Below, piece after piece: positions 1 to 13,800 of a stretch of DNA of 64,000 nt. Below the pieces are notes generated by a model that searched no databases, was not told where the DNA came from, and saw nothing but the letters and a program-made list of their open reading frames with translations. Source of the stretch: Schistosoma mansoni (Eukaryota; Platyhelminthes; Trematoda; Strigeidida; Schistosomatidae); assembly GCF_000237925.1 (NCBI RefSeq), contig NC_031502.1:50190704-50254703 (forward strand), read 5' to 3'. The first letter of the stretch is position 1; the number at the start of each line of letters is the position of its first letter. The position numbers were made by a program, and so were the translations under genes.

Positions 1-728
1 TTCAACTCAGTTGAATGCTTTCAGTAGCATTGAGTTATTTGAACTACATAATTATTTCAAACAAGTTCAAGCAGATTTTGTTGTAAACAGAATTTAGTTT
101 AAAGAAAGTAAAACTGTTTTCATGCATCTCAGCTTGAAGTCAGCACAGCAAAACGTCGAATAATGTATTGATACTCTTTGTATGTATTGTAGGGCCTGTG
201 AAAATATGATGTGATTGGCCATTGAGTGAAGAGAGACAGATATTCAGCTTATTAACCATTTAATATATGAATTCTTAACTATTGTTTATTTCTACCCTGT
301 ACTTCATTGAATGTAGATTGCTTGTAATTGTGTTGTATAATTTATTGTATAGCCTGTACTCAGGTTTATTTGAACCGATCAACTATGAATACTGACTGTG
401 TATACAAAAGCGCTGCTATAAAAGTGTTACAGTTGGTTTCAATGAAAGATATTGAAAGATATAGACGAGAACAATACAGTTCCTAGAGTATTTTTCTGGA
501 AAAACAGGAGATAAATATACTCAAGAAAAGCCAGATTATATTTATGACGATTTTGATTCATAGGACAAAAGGCAAAATAAAGTGCGGAGTTGTCCACATA
601 TTTCATGTTAATCGTGTCTCTGAAACGGAAAATCATAATTGAAGTAGGCACTACTAGTACATTTGAAACCATTTAAATTCTGATACTTAAATATTTGATG
701 TTCGCAGATAGCATTTTCTAGTCGAAGT
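1..728. other. AT-rich intergenic stretch, nothing identified
   Basis: No coding exon, RNA gene or repeat family could be supported here. The open frame on the minus strand near 439-672 is low-complexity and shows no convincing splice sites or family resemblance. Confidence 0.5.
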
Positions 729-1128
729 CCTACTCACTGCCTTATCGCGACGAGGGTGTTGTTTACGAAATTGAGAGGATGAGAAGCGAATGTCCGGCGC
801 TTTAACCGTGTTGGTGGACACGGAAAGTCCACCTAGGGGAGTTGGAAAACCCTGATTCCAAACCAATGGTACACATGGGCTCCAGTATCGTGAGGGAACA
901 AATGGCGTATGAATCAATCGTTGGTCACCGGCTACCATGGGACTGCATCTCCTAATGATGCTCCACTGCCTTGTGGATCAGCGATCAAAGGCCCCCTAAG
1001 AAAACCATCTGCTTTGGTTTGGGCACCTGGGCAGTATCTCAGCACTCATACAAATCAAATGAGATTTGTGTGGCGCATATATATCTGGTGCCCGTTTGTA
1101 CCAATATTTGTGTTTAAATAAATAAATT
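729..1128 (+). repeat. SINE-like interspersed repeat, copy 1 (alternative 5' module)
   Basis: This ~400-bp repeat shares its body and tail with the copies at 3404-3808 and 3828-4243. It ends in the same GTGTGGCGCATATATAT... tail, followed by AAATAAATAAA. The first ~110 bases (from CCTACTCACTGCC) replace the tRNA-like head seen in copy 2. The apparent small proteins in either strand are by-products of the repeat, because the same peptide string recurs in copy 3. Confidence 0.8.
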
Positions 1129-3403
1129 TTCTAGTCGCCTCATAAAACATAAAAGTAGAAGCTATGAAATAGAATCAACTCATTTTATTTCGGTTGTTCC
1201 TGCTTTGTTTACATTTATAAAGGAACCCAGTTATATAATATTAGCATACTTCGTAAAATTATTGTTTTATGAGAGAACTGTAAAAAGTCAATTGTGAACA
1301 TGAAATGTTCAATAATAACAAAATAAGTCCAATTCCTACCTTTTGAAATACTACATAAATATAATTATTTAATCATTCTTAACTTTCCATTCACTGTCCC
1401 ATTTAATTAAAACTATCAATCCCAACCTTGGTATTGATGCTTATGGTATATGTGAGTATCAGAAGTCATATCATTTTAAAATTATGAAGTATTGGCTACT
1501 TCAGTTATAACTTTTTGTTTCAATGAATAATTAACATTAGACAAACAAAATGACTTTGGATCTGAAACGTTTTATCGATTAAATCTATATTGCTGTGAAT
1601 ATGATCTGGTTTCTTTGATTAATAGTGATATTTTGAGAACTCCCGATAATTGTAGCTTACAGCTCTATTAGGGCTTAAATTGATGGAAGAAACATAATAG
1701 TAGAAGTTGTGTTTACTCCAAATTTGAGTTTAAAGTATTAAATTAGTACTGAAAAAGCTGAATGATAAAGAATTCAGTCTAGATACTACTTGAACTCATG
1801 TATAATTTAATAGAACAAGAGATTAAAAACAGTTAGTACTCTTCAAACACATCATGAAGAAATCCATTGAATTAACCGGCACCTGATAAAATTTAAAAAT
1901 TCATCCGGTCCTATTTAAATTAATTCCAGAGATGATAAATATCAGAATCGGTAGAGACCAACAGAGGAGGATACGAAATGACATTATTAACAGAGAAGTC
2001 ACGTTACGCAATCTTTGGAAGTTTAACAGGCTTATTATAGAGCTTAGTCTGAAACCTGATAGTTAAGTTAATCTGAGATAACCATGGAAAACTTTAATAA
2101 ACTGTTCTACTTACATATGTCAATAAGGCGAATAAAAACAAATTAAGATTATATTCCTCATTTTTCGACACTTTGTTGCATTGAAAACCTTCAGCAAGTA
2201 AGAGTTTCATGTTCTGATGGGCTGAATTTAAACGCATATAAATTTGCTGTTAACAAATAACTCATGATAGTATTCGAGATATCAGCGAGTGCTATTCTAA
2301 TCCAACTACTTTTGAATGTCTATTATTCCACAATATCAGTGAGTCCTTCGGTCGTTCTATGTCACAGTTGAACTAACTCGTTTCTCCGAATTTCAAGACC
2401 CTGGAGAAAACAAAATTACATCATCAACTAGTCCATCTGCTTTTTTAAGAGTAACAGTTTTCTTAACGTACTATTCACTTGACTGAATTTTGACATTTGG
2501 TTACAATAATTTTTTTAAGTGGTGAACACTACAACTATATTTTTGTATGTTCAAGTTATCTTATATACGATAAAAAGTTGAAGCATGGTTTAGTTTCTAA
2601 ATGTGTTTGCAGTAGACAGTTTTGTCCTATTAGTATTAAGCAGCATAAGATTGCGAATCGAATCTCCTGGTTCTAAAATAGTTTGAGAAAAAGGACTTTC
2701 TAAATGAGTTGCAAGGTAATTTTTCTCCATTATTCAAAGGATATATTTGGTACATCCATAATTATCTCATCACTATTATTAACATGTGTTTAGAATCAAT
2801 CGGATATTAGTAACATTGCCTTCATGTGTCAAAAGTTTATTTTTTCAGTCAGGTGAAAGAAATTTTCATTCGCATATTCACTTTTAGTCATAAAACCTGT
2901 CAAATTACATGCTTAAGACCACAGTCAAGGCCAATCTTTGCTTATCACCAGAAAACACCTTCATCAGAAGTAAAAGTTAGCGGTGAGGTACTTATGCCAC
3001 ATGAAACTGCATATAATAAATCTAAAGTGGCTCCCCAATAAATGTTGTAACGTAAGTCCTTTTATTGACGATAGAACTGTGTTTTTAAGGTCGTTATTAC
3101 GTAAAAGTTTCATGACCGTGGACTACAGTATGCCATCAGTTGTTTAAAATGATACACAATCTTAACTTCCAAAAGCATATTGTAGCAGCATCACTGCTGC
3201 CCTGAATGATAAACAATCATTAACAGTGGCGAATGAATTGAAACGAAATGTGGTCAGAAGTTTTCGGCAGGAAGAGATATATTTCCTTTTACATCAATAT
3301 AATTAAATATATTGCTCCATGCAATCATGTAATACAGAATGTTAAACTGAAAATATATTCAATTATAGGGAACCTTAGGTTCTCGACTGCCCACTTTTGA
3401 GTA
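1129..3403. other. Intergenic, with a possible 3' end of a plus-strand gene
   Basis: Mostly AT-rich with no clear content. Two segments look faintly exonic on the plus strand. One is 2368-2450, with acceptor GTCACAG, reading VELTRFSEFQDPGENK and then serine-rich, with a weak GTAACA donor. The other is 2849-2887, with acceptor TTTTTTCAG, reading SGERNFHSHIHF and then stop. The phases agree (0/0). No upstream exon was found and no family is recognised, so this is only a candidate for the end of a gene convergent with the LAMP gene. Confidence 0.2.
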
Positions 3404-3808
3404 GTTTATTTATTTAAATACATAAACATTGGTACAAGGAGGCACCAAACAGATATGAGCCACACAAATCATTCAATTTGTATGAGGGCTGGAATACCGC
3501 CCAGGTGCCCAAACCGAAGCAGATGGTTTTCTTAGGGGGTCACACTCCGAGCCTTTGACCTAAAGGTCTAATCCACAAGGCAGTGGAGCAACATAAGGAG
3601 ATGCAGTCCCATAGTAGACGGTGATCAACAATAGGTTCATATGCCTTTTTTCTTAGGATCCTGGAGCCCATGTGCCCCATTGGTATGGAATCAGGGTTTT
3701 CCAACCCTACTAGGATATTTGGGGGCAATGGAATGTCGTTGCCAGGATTCGAACATGGGTTAGTGAGGCACAACGCAATGACCTAACCACTAGACCACAG
3801 AGATCGTA
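3404..3808 (-). repeat. tRNA-derived SINE, full-length-looking copy 2
   Basis: Read on the minus strand, the element starts with a tRNA-like head containing a box A (TGGTCTAGTGG, near 3789-3799) and a box B (GTTCGAATCCT, near 3744-3754). These are the two parts of an internal RNA polymerase III promoter. The shared body follows and ends in TTTAAATAAATAA. It is the only copy of this family in the window that keeps the tRNA head. It lies head-to-head with copy 3 (gap about 20 bp). Confidence 0.8.
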
Positions 3809-3827
3809 CTTCTAGGGATCAGGAATA

Positions 3828-4243
3828 CCTACTCACTGCCTTCTCGCGACGGGAGTGTTGTTTACGGAATTGAGAGGACGAAAAGCAAATGTCTGGAGCT
3901 TTAACGGGGTTGGTGGAAACGGAGAATCTACCTAGGGGAGTTGGAAAACACTGATTCCAAACCAATGGTGCACATGGGCTCCAGGATCCTGAGGGAACAA
4001 ACGGCATATGAACCTATTGTTGGTCACTGTTTACCATCAGACTGCATCTCTTAACATTCATCCACTGTCTTGTGAATTAAACCTCTAGGTCAATGGTTTG
4101 GGGAGCGGCCCGTTTAAGAAAACCACCTGTTTCAATTTAAGCTCTTGGACAGTGTTCCGGCCCTCACATAAATCGAATGACGAAGTGTGGCACATGTATA
4201 TTTGGCGCCTCTCTGTACCAATGTTCATGTGTTTAAATAAATG
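3828..4243 (+). repeat. SINE-like interspersed repeat, copy 3 (alternative 5' module)
   Basis: Same organisation as copy 1: a ~110-base non-tRNA 5' module, the shared body, and the GTACCAATGTTCATGTG...AAATAAATGG tail. It sits head-to-head with copy 2, so 3404-4243 is an imperfect inverted repeat whose body sequences could pair. Confidence 0.78.
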
Positions 4244-4727
4244 GTCATAAATTTGTATGTTATAGCAGCAACAGTAAGGAAAAAGAATGTTTAGAAAACT
4301 GAATAATGACTTACAATAAACCAACCAATGGGGAAAATAACAAAAGAAAACAAAGTTAATACCAACAATAATATTGGTATCAGTTGTAATAATTTTTTAA
4401 AAAAATGTCATTACAAGTAAGGTTTTACATTATGAACAATAGGTGTTATCATAAAATACTTAAAAAAAATGAATAAGTTCCCAAATTTTCTTTTATCATC
4501 GGTACATAGTTTATTTTTCCGGTTTTATTACACAACGAACGTATTAAGATATAGGCTATTTTTTCATAAATAAATAATCTGTTCAATAAAAGTAAGGAAG
4601 AGATAAAAATTAATTACACTTGATTATACAAAAATATCAAGGATGAGATACAGAAAATAATAGAAGAATCTACAACCAGAACCATTTATGATTTGTGTAA
4701 AAGTAATTCATTGAAATATATGATAAG

Positions 4728-4751
4728 ATATATATATATATATATATATAA
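4728..4751. repeat. (TA)n microsatellite
   Basis: About twelve TA units immediately downstream of the LAMP gene stop codon (the gene is on the minus strand). Confidence 0.9.
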
Positions 4752-4897
4752 TTATCTAATTGTCTCATATGTTGATCGTTTGCTAAGACGACTGCATAAA
4801 TATATTAAAACAATAGCAACACCTATTAGAATTAGGGTGCTGCATACAATTGTTGGAACCTTCTTTAACCATAAGATACTCAATGGACAATCTATGG
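4752..4897 (-). CDS. LAMP gene, last exon: membrane anchor and sorting tail
   Basis: The acceptor CATTTTTAG precedes CC ATA GAT TGT. The exon supplies the last luminal cysteine (AIDCPL), a ~21-residue hydrophobic helix and the basic tail SRLSKRSTYETIR, then TAA. The upstream exon ends in phase 1 at 6519 with a GTAAGT donor, and the two join in frame. The tyrosine-based tail is typical of LAMP proteins and supports the family call. Confidence 0.85.
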
Positions 4898-7800
4898 CTA
4901 AAAATGTGTAAAAATAATAGAAATTAGATAATTTATAAATAATTACTTTAAAATAATTTGTTGATATTACATCTATCAAGTAATTGTAGGGGTTGCATTA
5001 TCTTTCTGGACAAAATCACTGAGGGTTAATTTAAGTTTATTTGAAAGTTGAAGATGTTATTGAGACTGAAAACTTTACAATTAAACCACTCAGCTTAGTG
5101 AACATAGTAGCATCAGAAGTTTCTGTTTAAGATAGATTCACCCTAGCGTTACGCAGAAACCTTCCATATACCGTAGCTTAAATTGTTCCTAATATGATAG
5201 TTCAACAATAGATAATGTCATAAAATATACCGAGCATTTTATTCGGGATTTTTTTCAGTTCGTACCTAAGAAAATCAGATTGTTAAATTATCGAATTTCT
5301 AAATAGTGATCTATATTAAATGGAAAATTAGTACGACTAACAATACAGTCCGACTTCATAACAGATCTACTTGGGGCTAGTGAAAACATATTTAGCAAGA
5401 TTGTATATGTGATATAGAACTTGGAGGAACGAGAAAACCAGTTTGATACATTAATCATCAAAATTAAAATTAGTTCAGACTTTCTGCTATTTTTTTGTGC
5501 TTCACTTCGCATTTTCGAGAACCATTTTCATTTGGTTTATTTCTTTATGATTTCGATGAGAACTTTCTGTTCTCTATGATAAACTAAGTGAACAATGAAG
5601 AAAACCGAACTTGTTTATAAATATTAGGTAACATTTATAGAGATAAAATAATAATACATTTTTTATGTACAAATTTATGGGAAACTAAGTTTTTGATGTT
5701 TGTATGATATCCAACGTCATGATAAAAACGTTTTTATTAAATAAATCAATGTCATTATATTAAGATATTGAACTTATTGTCTAATTGTACACCTGCGTAA
5801 TCACAGAATTCCCAGTAGAATTTACGACAACTATGCTTCTAGTCCAACATTAAAGGACAAGTCTGTTACGTTTAACATGACTTTAATTAGATGTTAGTGT
5901 CTATGGAAGAAATACGTGTTATTTATAAAAAACAAACTTTAGCAAGAAAAATGTTTATTTGCTTAAGGAAAAAACCTAGTTTTTAAAAGAAAAATCATTC
6001 AGTAGAATATCGTCAAATGCTTTTGTTAAGTCTTACAACCGACCAATATGCGTAGACGATCTTAAGCAACCGATACGCAGTAAGGACGGGGGAGACTGAT
6101 ACTCTATGCTTGACGGTCGGTCCAATACTAACTGGTCCCGAACGAAGCGGAATAATATAATACCAATAATCACCAGTACAAGATCGTCATAATATTTCAG
6201 ACATTCATTTATATACATACAAGACCAGACCACACAACAGACCAATGAAGTAGTATTATCGCCATGGAACAACGACCCTAATGATGGGGAAAACAGAGTA
6301 CTGTGTACACAAATAACCGATTCTAGTCTATGTTTGGAAAATACCATAGCAACAATTTACTGTTCAAATAAAAGCTTGGAACAATGGTAATACGAAAATA
6401 ATATAACCACAATACTTAATAAACATGTAATCAGTATAATTGAAGAAAAATAGCTTCGAAAGTTTTTTACCTCGCAGTTAAATGGTCTCTTACAATAGCT
6501 TTATATTTATACACTTACCATGACCCATAAATTCTCGACGATTTTCAAGTCTGAATGCTTCCATTGATGAGTTTAAAAAATAAATATTGATCATTATATT
6601 ATCATTATCTTCCACGAATAGTTCTCTATGCAAACGACTGGCACATTCATAATATCCACCAACAGGAATAGTGAACAAACCTCTATCTGTATTAGCATCA
6701 ATTTCATTGCCTGTATAATAAAATTGCATTTGAAACGATTAACCTCATTTCACTTATTATAGGGGCGGTGTTAGCATGATAAACTAACAAAATATACAAG
6801 TGAAGTATGTAGATTTTGATTAGTATTAATGAAAAACTTGGAATCAAATAGTTAGCAATTAGTTACACATCATTTCAAGTCCATCACATTGCCTACGTAA
6901 TCATCTTTAGCAAATAGGGTAAACACTTATTCGTTCAATAGCTACAACGCTTATACTATTATTGGCATTCCAAAGTTTAAATATATTTTTTGAAAAGTGC
7001 GATGTTTGATTAATTTTGTCTTTAAGGGAAGAGAGGAAAAATACAACTTAAGTTATTTAAAGGGACTTTAACTTTTCCAAAGAAAAAAGTGTTAATTACC
7101 TTTAATTGTTGTGTAAGTAACGCCTATGCGTTCCAGGTCATATCTTTCAGAATCCTCTCCAAACACAAATATAAGTTTCCAGTTTGAGAGATTGACATTT
7201 GGCGACCATGAAACTGACAAATCCTGTCTTTTCTGTTCACATGTGCTATTCACAATGATCTTATTTTGTAAGGTTTTATTGAGATATATGGTTGAACTTG
7301 TGTTATTATCCTTCATAAAACGAAAGGAAGATAAAGGACGATTCAATTAAATTACATTTTGTTATTTTTGAGGTTGATCTGTTCAGTGAACAATATTCAT
7401 ATTACGACACAGAAATGATAAAGCTTAAACATGAATACTATAGAGTATATGGAATAGGGCTAACAGTGGGATCCAGGACGCGCATCTCATCCTATTAGAG
7501 ACTCACCATCTGGATGTACATGGATCCCCGTGCTGACGTACACTCCAGGACTCGAACCCAGCACTGTTCGTTTCAAACACCATCGTGTTACCCACCTAAC
7601 TACAGAGTCCGGATAATTACTCATTTTTGAAACGGATACGAGTTTGGATCCAATTCGAAATACATTGAACTACATCGAGACTGAAATTTAGTCTTGTGTC
7701 ACAATGGTTATATCGAGGCAATCTGCATAGAATGCACATATCCCAACCAAGACTGATCATATTCCAGTCACAATATCAACAACGGGATAATCCAATCTAC

Positions 7801-10800
7801 ATCTATTGTATGCTACAACACTCAAGATGATATATTTATATATCTCTGTAAGAGTGTCTTTACATTTTGTGATGTTTTAATTGCTTATGCTTATTCTGGG
7901 AGAGTAACATAGATCACTATGAAAAGGTAAAAAATTTTATTCCCACCAAAAATTTACAAGTGAACATTGAACAGATTTAGTTTACTAATTATATGCGGTA
8001 ACAGTGAGCAGGAGAGAGCTGTTACATTCAGTTTGAATTTATGATTTATTATTTGGAGGTTCAGGAGTTTGAAATCCCAAGGAATAAATCCTCCGAGACT
8101 TTGGCAATCCTAGTATAAAAATCGAATTTTTACATTATTATAAAAATAATTTTTGTATAGGCATTTCACAAAGATATAGATACTCTCTGTAACTGATGTG
8201 ATCCGCAAAACTAGAAGCCTGAACAAATTACGGAAGCTATTTTCGGGGACGTTAATTCATTTAATTCAAAGCTTGTAAAACTGTAACATTTACTTTTGCC
8301 CCTAGCCTATTCTACAGATCATAAGCTTTCGTTTGATGTATAATTCATTGCCATAGCATTTTCTGTTCTAAAGTTATTGTCATTTTGACGTAATCTTTTG
8401 TACCCTATTTTCTACTATAATTCCCCAGTTTTGGACATGATTGTATTTTTCTAATTATTGTACGTTGTGGTCCGCTTAGTCATCTATTTATTCATGTAAC
8501 TTTTCACCCTAATCTGAATTGGGAATTCGAGTGCTAGATCGGGTTGGAATAAAGTGATTAGTGTTCCATCTGTCTTTGTCTTCTCTCTCTCTCTCGTGCT
8601 TGCCGACCAATCAGGGATAGAATAGTTTCCGTCTCTCTACCCCCACTTCGAACTCACGCATATTGGCCTCAAGGTTAAGCCAGTCAGTCTATCGTGTCAA
8701 GGTCTTAATCTACATTATACTCGGCACTAAGTGGGTAGACAGATTCAAGGACGTAACAGTAACAGAAAACATATGGAAAAGATAAAGAGCTTAATGTTCT
8801 GTGGAATTCATCCTGGAAACAATTTATCCGTAATTTTATCTTTTGCAAAGCAATAAAAACAATTTTAATATTTCCGTTGTTTAGTTTTGGGCTGAATTAC
8901 AATGAATCTCTAAAATGAGTGATAAAATAATTCATTTAGAGCTTTGGGTTTTAATGAGAAGCTATTTTGATAAGAATGAACATTTAAAACAATTATATCA
9001 CTTTAAACTTTTAAATATCTAGTGTAAATGGTATTTAAGCAAATTTCACTCGGTAAATATATGGTTTTGTAATAACATAGGAGGTAATTTTTTTTAATGA
9101 AAATTTAATATCTTCTCTTTTGAACTTTCATTCTAATTGTTTTGCTAACTTGTTAAGTAACCAGAATATGTGGTATAAAATTAATTTGCTTTGATAATAG
9201 GGAAAATGTGGAAGATTAATAATCACATAGAAACATTCAGCTTAGAATGTGATTGTCATAAGTTTAGTGGTTCTTGAAAAAAATTAAACGAATATTAATT
9301 TTAACTTACAAATATATGGCGTCAAAGATGGCTAGACCATATGATCGTTTAAATCTTATACATTACACTAACATGCGGATAACATGAGACAAAATAAATT
9401 TACTGTATTTCATTGAGTTAAATTAGATACCAACCATTGTTGTTCAACTCGCTTACAAAATTAGTTAATCTGATAGTCATCGTGATGACCGAAGAGGCAT
9501 AAAATTTTTTGAAATACATGTTACTGCTTCATAATCATGTAAAAAGTTATCTTAATTGAAAAGTGCCTAGGAAAATACATGATCATTTTTTTGAGGAACT
9601 TAAACCACAACGTCGGGGCGGGAAACACCAGGTATGAACGCAACAAAGAGCAACATGGACTACAGGAAAGCAACAACATTGGTAGATACGTTTGATTTCA
9701 ATAACATGGCTATAAGTGGCAGAATTTTCCAACACAAGTGCAAAGACAAAGCTACGTCGAATTCATTGGGCTACAGTACGGAAGATCAAAAGTTTGATTT
9801 TAGCCTTCATTCAAGGTGCTAGGAGACTCAGATAATTCAAGATGGCTCCCAGCAACAAGTTCCAAGTCTTACAGGGTCTATTAGGAGGGAAGCAAACTAA
9901 TAAGGGAAACAACTACAATGGGATTAAAAAGCATAAGCTCAACATACCAGGTGATTAGTGTTAAGAGGCAACAGGATGGAAAGTGGATCTCTGTCGATAG
10001 CCTGGGCAAGACTCAAGAAAAGAAAAACTAGAAGATAAAAGTCAACAGTAGCCAAGCAGAAGTAGAGAAAACCAAGACATTGGATAACAATACATCAGCA
10101 AACAAATAAGTGAAGAAGTGCATTAGAGCTGACAAGTGGTAACGTGTGGAATATCTGGTAATTATGACAGAAAAAGGGACAAAAAATATATAAAGGAACT
10201 ATATGATACAACCAAGAAGCTAACACGAAAATGTAGTAGACCAAAGAGACTAGTTAGGAACAAAAAAACAACCCAACTATTGAGGTTCAAGGGCAGCGAA
10301 ACAAGTGAACAGAGCAATTTGAAGAGCTTATAAACAGATCAGCTAGACTGAACCCACCGGACATCAAAACAAAACATGCAGACCTCCCTACAGATGTTGC
10401 CCCATCAACAAAAGGTATAAGTGTGATCAAGAGTGAAAAAGTAGTGGGGCCAGACAGCGTACTAGCTGAAACACTGAAGTCGGACATAGTGGTACCTGCA
10501 AAGATGCTCAGTTCTCTTCAGAACGATTTGGGATGAGGGACAAATACTAATAGACTAGATAGATACCGAATAAGGGAGATCCTAGTACGTGTGAGAACTG
10601 CGGAGATATACAACTATCAGTACCAGGAAAACTTTTCAGCCGAGCGATAGTGAACTAAATGAAAGATTGGTTAGACTCCAAACTTCGAGATTAACGAGCT
10701 GTCAGTCAGTCACAACGTAGAACTTCGTACGTACATACATCAGTTCAAGTTGCCATACCACATTAGCATAGAGTTACAGTTGTCGATTCAAATCCCATAG

Positions 10801-13800
10801 TGGTAGAAGTAGTAAGAGTATAAGCATCATGTGAAAGATTAGGGTTTGAAGATATTATTCAAGGAGTATAATCCAGTGAAATAAATTTGGAAAGAGAAAG
10901 AAAGGGACATGAAGAATTCAGAAGATTAAAGTTTGGGAGAACACAAAGAGTGTATGCACCCTCGCCATTGCAAACGATTTTGAGCCATGTCATTCAAAGT
11001 CTTTGACCACCAATTGCTATCATCTCGCGAATCCCAACCAGGTAGTCTACACCTACCAACATAGCTCAGTCCACTTGTCAGCGACTTCATGGATTTGTGC
11101 CATGTTTTGGTCTGGCGGCCCCTAGCTTTCTTCCAACCTACTCCTACACCATAAAACATCGCTCATTGGGGTAGTCGGTGGTTGGGCATCGGTAACACGT
11201 GTCCCAGCCATCTCAACTGATGAAGTTTCACTACTTCATCAATCGATTTGCCATCCTTACTTAGTGCCCGTTTCCTAACAACTGCATTACTTACCCGGTG
11301 GTCCCAGGATATACGAGCAATGATTCGAAGACACCTATGGTCGAATACTAGTAACTTACGAATATCCTCAACTCTTACCAGCCATGTTTTACAGCCATAA
11401 AGTAGGACAGAGGTAGGAGTCGAAGACGGTTACTTTGAGATCGTCGGTAGGCGCTCTATCCTCCGAGAAAGATAGCATGTAAGTATGAGAGTAAATGAAT
11501 CAGTTTATTAATCCTTAAAGCAAATTAAACAAAAAATGTGATTGATACTACGATGTGAAAAGGATCTTTGAGCTCATCTTACATACAAAAGTAGGAAACT
11601 TCAAATGAAATGTTTCAGTTTCTCATATCTGAAGTCTTTTACGAATATTACTGCTGAGTGTTATTGAGCAGAACCTCTAACTTTAAAGCAATAAGAAGTA
11701 GTGTTTGCAATATTTTAGCGCATCCTTATTGGTTGTTCTCCAGACTAAGAATTCTGTTTCCTAAATATGAAATAAATGTTCTGTTGCCTAACTCAGGTAG
11801 AAAATAACATAGGCTTCAAGGTGCTGATGTCTAATTGCTTCAGGGGTCCAACAAACGATCTAAATAAGGGTAAGAACAAAGACTTCACAAATAAAATACA
11901 CTAGGAGAGTGTTTTTCTACTCTCAGAGTGACTGAATTCTTTTCTTTAGCACCACTATGATGGAGACTATTTTTTCAAACCAAATTACCTACTAAAACAC
12001 GATTATATGAACAAGGAATATTTCCAATAATTTCTCATCAGGTTCTACAATTATAAATCCAAATTAATAATCCATAAAATTGGCCAAATTTAGGGTGAAG
12101 TACATCACTTAAAAAGTATAACAGATGAATTAATGATTGTTTGTCAGATAAAATTAAACTAAATGGGGTGACTAATACAAAGCGTTAACTTGAATAAGCT
12201 TATACGTTAAATGAAGTCGCGAGATAAATTTTAATCCTTGCAGTTTGTTACACTGTGGAGGTCCAATCTCGTCTTGAATATATCAACAGAAGGTGCTGAT
12301 ATTACGTGTTCTGGTAGAGAATTCCAGTAATTCACTACTCGGTGCGAGAAACGAAACTCCAGACGTAGACGATTTGATCTCGGTTTTTGGACTTTCTTTG
12401 AATGTCCTCTCAAATGCTCAGCCCTAGACGGGAGGAAAAGATAGGACATGTTAGTACCAAGGTCATAACTTGAATAAGCTTATACGTTAAATGAAGTCGC
12501 GAGATAAATGACCATATTTATTCTCATCATTTATATGTATGGTACATTACTACCATCACTTCGAGTTAAGATGTTAAATCGTTGATTACTAGGTTAAAGG
12601 TAATATTAAGTACAAAAGTCGTATCGAAAATTATATCTTTAACAGGATACATGTACGTTATGACTTATTCAGTTTTCAGACAAAGAAATCTGTCAACAAA
12701 CCTTATCTTCTACCGTGATATTTATAATGGACCGTATGGCGACACAATCAGATGAAAGGAGAATCTCATATTTGTTACTTGATTTTTGACTAACATTAGT
12801 GATTACCGGAGAAACTGTGGTGGCGAAAGGATCATGCTGTGTAATAAATTGAGTATTTCGAACCGATAATGCTAAAACATAACGAAATCTTGAAATATTC
12901 TTACAGTCTACCAAAGAAAACAGAAACGACCAGAAACCTGGATATGCCATCCTTCGCTTCTAACTGAATTTTCACTGAACTTTTACAGTTCGTTACTGTT
13001 ATGTAGAAAGACCCACCTTTTTCATCATCTGTTGAACAGCAATCAACATTCAGTGACAAATGTACTTTAGTGTACTTTAGCGCCTTACGTTCAAATGGTT
13101 CAAATGGTTGACGACGGAATAGAAGAAGCTTTCGCTTAACCGGCTTCCGTGTCTAGTAGCAGTGGATCACCAATACCTCCAGGCAAGAACCTAGGTATAT
13201 TGACGATAATAGAGAAAAAAAAGAATTTGGTAAGTCAAAATAATATGTTATCCTAAGTCCTTAAGAATAAGTCAAGTTTCCTCTTAAAGAACTCCTGGGA
13301 AGTCGCTTGGACTAGCGAATTCCAACATTTGACAACTCTTACGGAGTAGAAGTTGTGTCTGCAGTCTGTTCTGTTATATTGGGTCTCCAGTTTCTGGGTC
13401 TTACCTCTTAGGTTAGTGTTGTGACTAAGCTTAAGAAGATGTTCAAGGGGATGACCGGAAGTATTCAGGATACTGTAAGTCATAAGAAGGTCACTTCTAA
13501 GGCGCCTGTACTCTAACGGGTAAAGGTTAAGTGATTTGAGGCGCTCTTCATAAGGTTTGAATTTGAGTCCCCGAACTGATTTCGTGGCTCGACGTTGTAT
13601 ACGTTCCAGAGTGACCTTATCCTTTTGGAGGGAGGGAGGAAATACTATGTTTCCGTACTCTAAGTGGGGACGAATAAAACTGTTGAAGATTATGTGGAAG
13701 GTTCTACCGTCAAACTGGCCAAAAATGCGCTTCAATGTTACCAGTGCAAGGTTTGCTTGAGAGACGTTTCTGTCACGGTTCGCATACGACTTCAGGTCGT

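Noticed and set aside
687-938. Small proteins of 60-85 aa encoded by the SINE-like repeat
   Set aside because: The same peptide appears in copies 1 and 3 only because the repeat itself is shared. There are no splice sites or codon signals to support translation.
6033-6347. 104-aa minus-strand open frame as a LAMP exon
   Set aside because: It lies in the last LAMP intron; exons 6710-6519 and 4897-4752 already join in phase. It may be part of an unidentified repeat.
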